Shown here in pieces: positions 19,821 to 27,772 of a DNA stretch of 45,636 nucleotides (position 1 is the first letter of the stretch; every line of letters begins with the position of its first letter). Origin of the DNA: Xanthobacter agilis (GTDB lineage: Bacteria > Pseudomonadota > Alphaproteobacteria > Rhizobiales > Xanthobacteraceae); NCBI RefSeq assembly GCF_021730435.1, contig NZ_JABWGX010000034.1:1-45636 (forward strand), in the 5' to 3' direction. Below the pieces are notes generated by a model. That model was not told the DNA's origin. It was given only the letters and a program-made list of their open reading frames with translations, and did no database searches. The translations under genes and the position numbers were made by a program.

Positions 19821-21251
19821 CTGTTCCCCGCATACGCGGGGATGAACCGTTGGGGTTGGCCGTGGAGTGGGCGCGGGAGAACTGTTCCCCGCATACGCGG
19901 GGATGAACCGGTCGATCCACGTGATGTGCAGGCCGCGAAAGGCTGTTCCCCGCATACGCGGGGATGAACCGCGCTCGAACGTCTTCGTCACGTCTTTTTG
20001 CCACTGTTCCCCGCATGCGCGGGGATGAACCGCTCGCCCTTTTCCCACCGAGAAACGGTCGCCTCTGTTCTCCGCATGCGCGGGGATGAACCGCTCACCA
20101 CCTCCGACATCAAGCACGTCCTCTCCTGTTCCCCGCATGCGCGGGGATGAACCGAAGGAATGCCGTACCCCACGCAACGAGACCGACTGTTCCCCGCATG
20201 CGCGGGGATGAACCGACCGCATGCCCGAACTATCCGCCCCCACCGAACTGTTCCCCGCATGCGCGGGGATGAACCGTAAGCGTTCCAGAAACGCCGGTCC
20301 AACCTTCCCTGTTCCCCGCATGCGCGGGGATGAACCGTGCCAATAGGCCGGCTCGAACCGCCGCACCGGCTGTTCCCCGCATGCGCGGGGATGAACCGCG
20401 CGAGCAGATCGCATCCATCGCCGTGGTCACCTGTTCCCCGCATGCGCGGGGATGAACCGGTCAGGACAGTGCCCGCCGCCGCATTGCCGTCCTGTTCCCC
20501 GCATGCGCGGGGATGAACCGTCTTTGGTGCGCGCGAAACCCGGACCCTCGCGCTGTTCCCCGCATGCGCGGGGATGAACCGGATTCTGGGACGGTATAGG
20601 GACAATGACCTATCTGTTCCCCGCATGCGCGGGGATGAACCGCAAAAGCGATCTGCCTCAATGAGGAGTGGGATCTGTTCCCCGCATGCGCGGGGATGAA
20701 CCGATGGCGCGCGGACAGCGGGCGGCCCCGGCTGGCTGTTCCCCGCATGCGCGGGGATGAACCGACAGCATCATGGGGCTGGTGGACGGCACCAAGCTGT
20801 TCCCCGCATGCGCGGGGATGAACCGATATTGTATAGCTCGGCGAGTTGGCGAGCATGCTGTTCCCCGCATGCGCGGGGATGAACCGACCAAAGAACGGAA
20901 CGACTACAGCGTCTTTGACTGTTCCCCGCATGCGCGGGGATGAACCGTGGGGGATGATTTCGCAACGTGAAATTGCGGGCTGTTCCCCGCATGCGCGGGG
21001 ATGAACCGCATCTGGCCCGCGCCGGTTGAGAGGCCGGCAACTGTTCCCCGCATGCGCGGGGATGAACCGTTCGCGCTGCCCTATTTCCTGTACCTGCACA
21101 CCTGTTCCCCGCATGCGCGGGGATGGACCGGTGATGGGCGCGATCTCCTGGGGGTTCCACCCTGTTCCCCGCATGCGCGGGGACGAACCGGAACAGCGCG
21201 AGTTCCGCGACCGGTGCACCACCTGTTCCCCGCATGCGCGGGGATGAACCG
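19821..21251 (+). CRISPR. Type I-E CRISPR array, 24 repeats and 23 spacers
   Basis: Twenty-four 29-bp repeats with a 61-bp period; 22 spacers are 32 nt and one (21131-21161) is 31 nt. The repeat starts CTGTTCCCCGC, folds through CCCCGC-ATGC-GCGGGG and ends ATGAACCG, the usual I-E form. Repeats 1-3 (19821, 19882, 19943) carry CATACG in place of CATGCG in the loop. Repeat 5 has a C-to-T change in the stem. Repeats 22 and 23 have one change each in the handle (GATGGACCG, GACGAACCG). Repeat orientation, cas2 next to the first repeat, and degeneracy at the far end all place the leader on the left. I noticed no repeated spacers. Confidence 0.97.
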
Positions 21252-21471
21252 CAGATGGGCGCTCGTCTGGCTACGGGGCGGAGGCGTTCCGGCTGCCACC
21301 GTGCGCGCTCCGCGGGTTCTCTCGGGCCTCCGGCCCGGATCAAACAAGGGGCAGAATGAGGGGGTAGCGCCTGATCCCCGGCCAGCGCCGACGATGGCCG
21401 CCGTCCTCCCACCCCCAACCCCTCCCGCTCCGGGGAGGGGAGCGCCTTACTCACACGTCCTGAAAAATCCC
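21252..21471. other. Region between array and phosphoesterase gene
   Basis: About 220 bp with no convincing gene. It contains a perfect 8-bp stem, CCCCTCCC (21419-21426) and GGGAGGGG (21433-21440), with a 6-nt loop, which may end transcripts coming out of the array, although no T-run follows. No further degenerate repeat is visible after 21251. Confidence 0.55.
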
Positions 21472-22206
21472 ATGTCGCTGACCTTCGCCATCGCCGACCT
21501 GCACGGCCGGGCCGATCTTCTCGAGGCGGCCCTGGCGACCATCGAAGCGCGCGTGGCGAGCGGCACCGTCGTGTTCCTGGGCGACTATGTGGACCGGGGG
21601 CCGAAGAGCAAGCAGGTCATCGCGCGCCTGGTCGCCGGCCCGTCGCAGGGCTGGGAATGGGTCTGCCTGCGCGGCAACCATGAGGAGATGATGCTGCGGG
21701 CGCTCACCTGCTCCGAGGCCGTGTTCATCGAGCGCAAACTGTGGATGAGCAACGGGGGCGATGTGACGCTTCGGTCCTATGGCGACTCTGCCGATTTCGT
21801 GCCCGATACCCATATCGACTGGCTGAAGGGTCTGCCCCTCATGCATGTGGACCTGCAGCGGGTCTACGTGCATGCGGCCATCGACCCTTATCGTCCCCTC
21901 CACGGTCAGCGGGAAAGCACCCTGCTCTGGGCTCTCCATGGAGACGATGAACAGGGCGGGCATGACGACTTCCACGTGGTCCATGGTCATCACCAGTTCG
22001 CCGATGGCCCAGTGCTGAAGACTCACCGCACCGATCTTGATACCTTCGCCTGGTCCACCGGCCGCCTCGTCGTTGGCGTGTTCGACGACGACACGCCGGG
22101 CGGGCCCGTCGATTTCATCGAGGTGATCGGGGAGCCTGCTCGGCAAGAAGCTGAAGCGCTTGTGCCGCCGGCAGGCACTGCACGGGCACCCGAGCCGCGC
22201 TCATGA
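21472..22206 (+). CDS. Metallophosphoesterase / PPP-type serine-threonine phosphatase-like
   Basis: A 244-residue protein with the full PPP/calcineurin motif set: Asp9 and His11 (IADLHGRAD), GDYVDRG (Asp38, Asp41), RGNHEEMM (Asn69, His70), and VVHGHHQF near residue 165. Close relatives include bacterial PrpA-like protein phosphatases and Ap4A hydrolases, so the substrate may be a phosphoprotein or a dinucleotide. The frame is open upstream through CRISPR repeats, but the domain starts at the ATG at 21472. The last 92 nt overlap a minus-strand gene tail to tail. It lies just after the CRISPR array, inside the accessory region; no functional link to CRISPR is shown. Confidence 0.85.
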   Translation: MSLTFAIADLHGRADLLEAALATIEARVASGTVVFLGDYVDRGPKSKQVIARLVAGPSQGWEWVCLRGNHEEMMLRALTCSEAVFIERKLWMSNGGDVTLRSYGDSADFVPDTHIDWLKGLPLMHVDLQRVYVHAAIDPYRPLHGQRESTLLWALHGDDEQGGHDDFHVVHGHHQFADGPVLKTHRTDLDTFAWSTGRLVVGVFDDDTPGGPVDFIEVIGEPARQEAEALVPPAGTARAPEPRS

Positions 22207-22591
22207 GGGTGGCGACGCCCGGATCGTCATCAACCACGAGGACGGAGCCGACCTCGCCCGGCTCCAGCCCCTCGACGAAATCGCGCACGGCGCGGGCGCC
22301 GCCGCCGCGCCGCAAGCGTTCAAGCGTGGCGACGGCCGCCGGCGTTTCCTCCCGCTTCAGCAGGGCGCCATAGGCGACGCCCGGCGCAGTCTCCACCCGC
22401 TGCACAGCGCCGCCGGCGCTCTCGATCCAGGAGAGGACCTCTTGCGCTTGGGGCTGACCCCTCTCCCAGCCGCAGGCCTCCCTCTCCACCAGGTCGGCAA
22501 TGACAACCTGCCAGCCGGCACCCGTCGCTGCGTCCAGGGCGCCGGCCGCGGCGAGCTGACGGAGCACGCCGCCGCTCGTCGGAATCAGCAT
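22115..22591 (-). CDS. PIN-like domain protein, possible toxin
   Basis: A 158-residue protein I identify only tentatively. The shape MLIPTSGGVLRQLAAAGALD, then WQVVIADLVEREA, and near the end SVLVVDDDPGVATLM followed by VQCLPAAQALQLLAE, resembles PIN-like ribonucleases, with acidic residues after each strand. The first strand has Pro where PIN proteins usually have the first catalytic Asp, which could mean an inactive or divergent member. It begins 14 nt after the stop of an XRE-type regulator on the same strand, as in toxin-antitoxin pairs. The 3' end overlaps the phosphoesterase gene. It could also be an unrelated hypothetical protein. Confidence 0.55.
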   Translation of the reverse strand: MLIPTSGGVLRQLAAAGALDAATGAGWQVVIADLVEREACGWERGQPQAQEVLSWIESAGGAVQRVETAPGVAYGALLKREETPAAVATLERLRRGGGARAVRDFVEGLEPGEVGSVLVVDDDPGVATLMSAARVPVQCLPAAQALQLLAEQAPRSPR

Positions 22592-22605
22592 GATCCGTCC
22601 CGTGC

Positions 22606-22923
22606 TCAGAACGCCACCTCATCCGTTCCCTGACCATCATGGACCTTGCCGGTCCGCTTGCGGCCGGTGCGCACCCGCTGCGGCAACGCGTTCACGCTGA
22701 TCGTGAGGCCGATGTCATCCTTCGACACATCGAGCAGATCCGCGAGGCGGCTGTGCTCGCCCAGGGTCAGGAACACCATCGCCAGCGTACCGATGGACAC
22801 ACCGGGGTCCGCGCGCTCCAGACGCCGGATGGTGGCGACGTTGACGCTTACCCCGTCCGCCAGCCGCTGCTGCGTGAAGCACCGGCGCTTGCGCGCGATG
22901 GCGATGTCCTCGCCGAGCTTCAC
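22606..22923 (-). CDS. XRE-family regulator, HipB-like antitoxin candidate
   Basis: About 105 residues. The helix-turn-helix is clear: LGEDIAIARKRRCFTQQRLADG then SVNVATIRRLERADPGVSIGTL, followed by a helical tail (AMVFLTLGEHSRLADLLDVS) and a basic C-terminus (LPQRVRTGRKRTGK). This layout is that of HipB-type antitoxins. The start is a GTG at 22923; the frame is open further upstream with family-like residues (RIPSLRAAAEL), so a non-ATG start a little earlier is possible. A kinase toxin (HipA) would be expected next, but a PIN-like protein follows instead. Confidence 0.75.
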   Translation of the reverse strand: MKLGEDIAIARKRRCFTQQRLADGVSVNVATIRRLERADPGVSIGTLAMVFLTLGEHSRLADLLDVSKDDIGLTISVNALPQRVRTGRKRTGKVHDGQGTDEVAF

Positions 22924-23018
22924 CAGCTCGGCCGCCGCCCGCAGGGAGGGGATGCGCGCCTTTGTATGGTCCCGGCATTTGATGGTGCATTATCCATGCA
23001 AGGGTGGAAGGATGCGCT

Positions 23019-23660
23019 ATGGGACAGATTCTGCACGGGAGCGCCCGCACGACAGAGGCAGTCCGTCGCGCGATACAACATAGTCAAGAGAGCCTGAGGG
23101 TTCTGGCTAAGCGGTACGGGATCAACCAGAAGACCGTCGCCAAGTGGAAGAAGCGCACGGCGGTCAAGGACTTGCCGACCGGTCCCAAGGATGCCCATTC
23201 GACGGTACTGGGTATCGAGGACGAGGCGATCATTGTCGCCTTCCGCAAGCACACCCTGCTGCCGCTGGATGACTGCCTCTACGCCCTGCAGGCGACGATC
23301 CCGCACCTGACCCGATCATCCCTGAATCGCATTCCCATCGGCCAGCGCGTCGGACCGCTGATCGTTGATGAAACAGCGGGGCGACCCTACGCTGAGCACG
23401 CATACGCTCGTGAATGGCGCGCGGTCGCGCGCGCGGCGGGGATTCCTGACGCGATTTGGAATATGGATGCTCGTGCCGGAGGCATTTCAGAGGCGGACGA
23501 CGCCGGCGCGGAGCTCGACGAAATCCGATCCGCCGCAGGACACTCGCAAATGTCGACGACGGTGCGATATATTCGCGGTACGGTCGGCAAATCACGCAAG
23601 GTCGCCCGACTCCGTCAGGCGCACCGCGCGAAGCAAGCCGGCGATAGCCGCCCCATCTAA
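23019..23660 (+). pseudogene. Chimeric remnant: IS481 transposase N-terminus fused to tyrosine-integrase C-terminus
   Basis: A 213-codon open frame made of two unrelated parts. Residues 1 to about 107 (from MGQILHGSARTTEAVRRAI to DDCLYALQATIPHLTRSSL) are the helix-turn-helix start of an IS481-family transposase, whose DDE domain is absent. From about residue 109 the sequence (GPLIVDETAGRPYAEHAY, then WNMDARAGGISEADDAG, AGHSQMSTTVRYIRG) is the end of a phage-type tyrosine integrase with the His and the Tyr of the active site, but without its N-terminal domains. The join near 23340 is in frame. Both parents are truncated, so neither activity is expected. It lies 78 nt from the 3' end of a tRNA-Gly gene, the usual place for an integrase of a tRNA-targeted island. 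Confidence 0.8.
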
Positions 23661-23738
23661 CCGAGGAACGTGACGAGGAACGCGAGGAACGTGTAGCTCA
23701 ACGGCAAGCCGACAAGCTCTTGTCATAGCTCGCGAAAT

Positions 23739-23813
23739 TGGAGCGGGCGATGGGAATCGAACCCACGACATACAGCTTGGGAAGCTGTCGTTCTACCACT
23801 GAACTACGCCCGC
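23739..23813 (-). tRNA. tRNA-Gly(CCC)
   Basis: The minus strand folds into a full cloverleaf: acceptor GCGGGCG pairing with CGCCCGC, D-arm GTTCAGTGGTAGAAC, anticodon arm ACAGC-TTCCCAA-GCTGT with anticodon CCC (Gly, GGG codons), T-arm GTGGG-TTCGATT-CCCAT, discriminator T and an encoded CCA (23741-23739). The gene's 3' end faces the integrase remnant, so it is a likely attachment site of the accessory region to its left. Confidence 0.95.
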
Positions 23814-24064
23814 GTCGGTGCGCACCATAGCCAAGGCTCGTGCCCCACAGCAAGAGGCAAGCTGCATTTGCCCACACGGTTCGCCGCGCCGGAGGCCCAC
23901 GGTGTCCCCGCCTGCCCCATGGCCGCGGGAGGGCGGCCGCATCCGGCGGGCCGGACCGGCATAGCGGGTTCCTGCACCACAGCTGCGCCAGCCTTGCGCC
24001 GTCCGCTCTTGTGATCGGTCGCGGCCCGTGGCACCTGTGCGCTGCACACAAGGGAAACGACGGC

Positions 24065-24961
24065 ATGGCTGAAGGTACCCCGGCGGCGCACCGCATTGGC
24101 GCGCCCCCGCTCATCGCGGGACTGTCCGCGTTCGCAGCGGATTACGACCTCATCCTCTGTGATGTGTGGGGCGTCATCCACAACGGCGTCCATGCTTTTC
24201 CGGCGGCCTGCGCCGCCCTTGAGCAAGCCCGTGCCGGCGGCGCCAGCGTCGTGCTCGTGTCCAACGCGCCGCGGCCCAATACCGCCATCATCGCCATGCT
24301 GGACGGCTTCGGCGTGCCGCGCACCAGCTATGATGCCATCGTCACCTCCGGGGATGTCACCCGCACCCTGCTGTCGGCGCGTGGCAGGGTGAACGTGTTC
24401 CACCTGGGACCGGAGCGGGACCTCAGCACCTATGACGGCCTCGATGTCGCCCTGGGCCCCCTGGAGGCCGCGGACCTCGTGGTGTGCACGGGCCTGTTCG
24501 ATGACAATGTGGAAACGCCGGACGATTACGCCGACATGCTCGCCCAGATGAAGGCGCGCAGCCTGCCCTTCATCTGCGCCAATCCCGATCTGGTGGTGGA
24601 GCGCGGGGCCAGCCTCGTCTATTGCGCCGGCGCCATCGCCAAGGCCTATGAGGACATCGGCGGCGAGGCCGTCTATTGCGGCAAGCCCTACCGCCCGATC
24701 TACGAGACCGCCCTCGGCCTCGCGACGGCCCTGCGCGGCGGGCGGCTCGACACGGCGCGGGTGCTCGGCATCGGCGACGCGCTGCGCACCGATATCGCCG
24801 GCGCCAATGCGGCCGGCTTCGACAGCCTATTCATCGCCGGCGGCATCCACGCGGCCGAGCTGAAGGCGGCGGACGGCGCCGTGCCCGACAGCGCCTCCCT
24901 CGCCGCCCTGTTCGACGGCCATGCGCATCCGCGCGGGGTCATGCCGCGTCTGGCCTGGTGA
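24065..24961 (+). CDS. HAD-superfamily class IIA hydrolase (TIGR01459-like)
   Basis: A 298-residue HAD phosphatase related to the NagD/PGP group. Motif I is CDVWGVIHNG with the nucleophile Asp33; the second Asp of the usual DxD is Trp, as is normal in this alphaproteobacterial subgroup. VLVSNAPRP is motif II, VYCGKPYRPIYETAL carries the motif III lysine, and VLGIGDALRTDIAGANAAGFD is motif IV. The frame is open upstream to 23840 but the family starts at the ATG at 24065, with AAGGGAAACGA before it. It is usually found beside ribF in this order of bacteria, as here. Substrate not known. Confidence 0.88.
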   Translation: MAEGTPAAHRIGAPPLIAGLSAFAADYDLILCDVWGVIHNGVHAFPAACAALEQARAGGASVVLVSNAPRPNTAIIAMLDGFGVPRTSYDAIVTSGDVTRTLLSARGRVNVFHLGPERDLSTYDGLDVALGPLEAADLVVCTGLFDDNVETPDDYADMLAQMKARSLPFICANPDLVVERGASLVYCAGAIAKAYEDIGGEAVYCGKPYRPIYETALGLATALRGGRLDTARVLGIGDALRTDIAGANAAGFDSLFIAGGIHAAELKAADGAVPDSASLAALFDGHAHPRGVMPRLAW

Positions 24962-25198
24962 GATCAGGTGAGGCGCGGCGCGTAAGCGGCCCGCCGCCCC
25001 CCGAGCCCGCTGGCGTAGCGGCTGTGAAAGGCGCTCTGGCGCACGGTCTGGCGCATTTTCTTGTCGCGAACCGGATTTCCCTGCGCGCGAAAATGCTCTA
25101 GAGCGTGTCCCAGCCAGCGGCGCCCGGCCCCGGCGGCGCTCCATGGCCACGCGGCTTTGCCGCTTTGGTTCTGCCCATATGGGGTTCGCACGCCGCCG
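24962..25198. other. Intergenic region before ribF
   Basis: About 240 bp without a recognisable gene. I looked for an FMN riboswitch, since ribF follows, and saw none of its conserved stretches. Confidence 0.5.
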
Positions 25199-26152
25199 AT
25201 GCCTGTTTCCTCCTCCCCCGCCTTCATCGTCCTGCGCGGGTCCGACCCTCTCCCCCCGACCCTGGCGCGGCCCGTGCTCGCCATCGGCAATTTCGACGGT
25301 GTCCACCGGGGTCACCGTGCCGTGTTCGAAGCCGCCCGCTCCATGGCCCGCGAGCGGGGCGCACCGGCGCTGGCGCTCACCTTCGAGCCGCACCCGCGCA
25401 CCTTCTTCAGCCCGCAGACCGCCCCCTTCCGCCTGACCCCGGAAGGGGCCAAGCTCCGCCAGATCGCCGCGAGCGGCCTTGAGGGCGCGATCGTGCTGCC
25501 GTTCGATCAGGCCCTCGCCACCATGGATGCGGAAGCCTTCGTGCGTGACATCCTGGTGGGGCGCTATGGGGTCAGCGGCATCGCGGTGGGGTTCGATTTT
25601 CATTTCGGCCGCGCCCGCGCCGGCTCGCCAACGTTCCTGGAAGGCGCCGGGCGCCGCCATGGCTTCGCGGTGACCGTGGTGGACCCCATGCGCGACGAAG
25701 ACGACCCCATCTCCTCCACCGCCATCCGCAAGGCCCTGTCGGCCGGGCAGGTGGGCCATGCCGCCCACATGCTGGGCCGCCCCTTCACCGTGACCGCCGA
25801 GGTGCGCCACGGCGACAAGCGCGGACGCACCATCGGCTTTCCCACCGCCAATCTGGCACTGGCGGGAAATATCGACCTCGCCTTCGGCATCTATGCGGTG
25901 CGCGCCAACACTGCGGACGGCCGTCGTTTCGACGGCGTGGCGAATTTCGGCCGTCGTCCGACCTTCGACAATGGCGCGCCGCTGCTGGAAGTGCACCTGT
26001 TCGACTTTACCGGCGACCTTTATGGCCAGACCCTGGAGGTGGAACTCCACGCCTACCTGCGGCCGGAACTGAAGTTCGAGGGCATCGACGCCCTGGTGGC
26101 GCAGATCGCCGAGGACGCCCGCCGCGCCCGCGCGGTGCTCGCGCAGCTCTGA
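25199..26152 (+). CDS. ribF: Bifunctional riboflavin kinase / FMN adenylyltransferase
   Basis: A 317-residue enzyme making FMN and then FAD from riboflavin. The N-terminal adenylyltransferase domain has AIGNFDGVHRGHRAVF (HxGH-like motif, from about residue 27), LTFEPHPRTFF and DPISSTAIRKAL. The C-terminal kinase domain has HGDKRGRTIGFPTANL (about residue 203) and ANFGRRPTFD. Length is close to E. coli RibF (313). The ATG at 25199 begins the conserved region; the in-frame ATG at 25061 would add an unlikely basic stretch. The only chromosomal FAD synthetase is normally essential. Confidence 0.95.
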   Translation: MPVSSSPAFIVLRGSDPLPPTLARPVLAIGNFDGVHRGHRAVFEAARSMARERGAPALALTFEPHPRTFFSPQTAPFRLTPEGAKLRQIAASGLEGAIVLPFDQALATMDAEAFVRDILVGRYGVSGIAVGFDFHFGRARAGSPTFLEGAGRRHGFAVTVVDPMRDEDDPISSTAIRKALSAGQVGHAAHMLGRPFTVTAEVRHGDKRGRTIGFPTANLALAGNIDLAFGIYAVRANTADGRRFDGVANFGRRPTFDNGAPLLEVHLFDFTGDLYGQTLEVELHAYLRPELKFEGIDALVAQIAEDARRARAVLAQL

Positions 26153-26169
26153 CACAACGCGCCGGGCTG

Positions 26170-26198
26170 GCGCGCGGAGCGGCAAGCGCCCCGCGCGC
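26170..26198. terminator. Bidirectional terminator between ribF and the NRAMP gene
   Basis: A 12-bp stem with one mismatch, GCGCGCGGAGCG (26170-26181) and CGCCCCGCGCGC (26187-26198), and a 5-nt loop lies between two convergent genes. There is no T-run. Position between converging stop codons supports a terminator role. Confidence 0.5.
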
Positions 26199-26202
26199 GG
26201 GC

Positions 26203-27484
26203 TCATGAGGTGAAAATGCCGGCAATGCCGGAATAGACGCCGAGGGCGCACATCACGACCGTGACCGTCCACACCACCACCGCATAGCGCCCCTTGAGGC
26301 GGTAAGGCTCCGGCAGCGCCTTCTGGGACAGCACCGCCAGGAAGCCCAGCACGATCGGCAGCAGCAGCGCATTCACCACCTGGACGAAGATGTTGATGTC
26401 GATGAGGTTCACCCCCGACATCACGACCGTGGCGCCCACCGCCAGCACCGCGACATAGACCACGTAGAACCACGGCGCCTGCTTCACCCCGTCGCCCAGG
26501 CTGCGGCGATAGCCGGTGACCTCGCCCATGCCCCAGGCGGCGGTGAGGCTGACCACGATGGCCGCCACCAGCGCCGCCCCCACCATGCCCATGGAGAACA
26601 GGATGCGCCCCGCGTCCACCCCCAGGTGGGGGGTGATGGCATCGCTGATCTGCTCCACCGTATTGAGGTCCACCCCGCCCTCGTGGTTGGCCCACAAGGT
26701 GGCTGCGGTGGTGACGAGCATCGCGATCATCACCAATTGGGTGACCACCGAGCCGATCGCCGTGTCCCAGCGCGAGCCCTTGATGTTCGCGATGCCGAGG
26801 CCCTTATCCACCACCGCGGACTGCTGGTAGAAGATATCCACGGCATCACCACCGCGCCGATGTTGGCCGCCACCAGGACCAGATAGTAGGAATTGTCGAT
26901 GGGAAAGGTGGTGAGCCCCGCCATCACCTGGGCCGGCTGGGGCGCGGACATTACCATGGCGACCAGGAAGACCAGCTCGAACAGCCCCACCGCAATCGCC
27001 ACCCGCTCCACCCGCAGATAGGAGCCGGTGACCGCCACGATCAAAAGAAACGCGGTGACGGCCCCGCACGACACCCACATGGGGATGCCCCACATGAGCC
27101 CCACGCCGGCGACACCGCTCATTTCGCAGATGATGGCGCCGGTGCAGGCGATGAGCAGCGTCGACACCGACAGCCACGCCCAGCCCCGGCCGAAATGCGC
27201 CTCGATCAGCTCGCCATGGCCCTTCCCGGTGACCGCGCCGAGGCGGATCGTCAGCTCCCGCACCATGTAGACGATGGGGATGAGGATGATTTGCGCCGAA
27301 AGCAGGGCATAGCCCCATTGCGCGCCGCTCTGGGCAGCGGTGATGAGGCTGCCCGCGTCGGTATCCGCCAGCGTCACCACCAGCCCCGGACCCATGGCCG
27401 CAGATAGGCCACGAGCGCCGTGCGCCGGCGGGATCCGGTCGCCGGCGATGGCGCCGGCTCGACAATTTAAAACTCGACCGACAT
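26203..27484 (-). pseudogene. NRAMP divalent metal transporter, disrupted
   Basis: An NRAMP-family (Mn/Fe) transporter spread over several frames. The N-terminal half, from MGPGLVVTLADTDAGSLIT (27395) to NIGAVVMPW, is in one frame; the rest, from IFYQQSAVVDKGLGIANIKG to the stop at 26203, is in another. One missing base near 26835 explains this: MPW and IFYQQ are normally joined by a Met codon, and only AT of ATG remains. Further upstream, RRRTALVAYL lies in the other frame with respect to MGPGLVV, so a second shift lies near 27398. A plausible native start (ATG at 27484, after GGGGGATAAG) meets an in-frame TAA after five codons. Three lesions argue for true decay rather than one sequencing error. 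Resequencing would settle it. Confidence 0.8.
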
Positions 27485-27552
27485 CTTATCCCCCATGCAG
27501 CGGCGCCACCACGGTCCCGATACAAGCGATAATTGAGGACAAACATAGACGT

Positions 27553-27583
27553 CAATATATATGAATACTCGCGAGATATATTG
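27553..27583. promoter_or_regulatory. AT-rich dyad upstream of the NRAMP gene
   Basis: CAATATAT (27553-27560) and ATATATTG (27576-27583) form an 8-bp dyad around a 15-nt centre that contains CTCGCGAG. It lies in an unusually A+T-rich stretch about 70 nt before the presumed NRAMP start on the minus strand. Metal regulators (Mur, MntR or Fur type) often bind such dyads upstream of NRAMP genes; no specific regulator can be named. Confidence 0.4.
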
Positions 27584-27772
27584 TATTTATTCCACATCAA
27601 TACAGTACGCCATGATCGATCGCCGCCAACAGGACGCCACACCGCGCGGCGGGACGCGCCCGGCCGGCGGGCCACGGCTGCGGCCCGCTGAAGCCCCTGC
27701 GGGCGAGGCGGCACCGCGAACGGCGCGCGGCGACACCGGAGTTAGCCACGCCTTAACCGTACCGGGCGCACA

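Noticed and set aside
23663-23692. Three GAGGAACG copies after the chimeric gene
   Set aside because: Too short and irregular to assign; may be chance or a decayed integrase arm site.
23687-23706. tRNA D-arm-like GTAGCTCAACGGCA near tRNA-Gly
   Set aside because: Short match with no cloverleaf around it; not enough for a tRNA fragment or attachment repeat.
24962-25198. FMN riboswitch before ribF
   Set aside because: None of the conserved riboswitch segments is visible.
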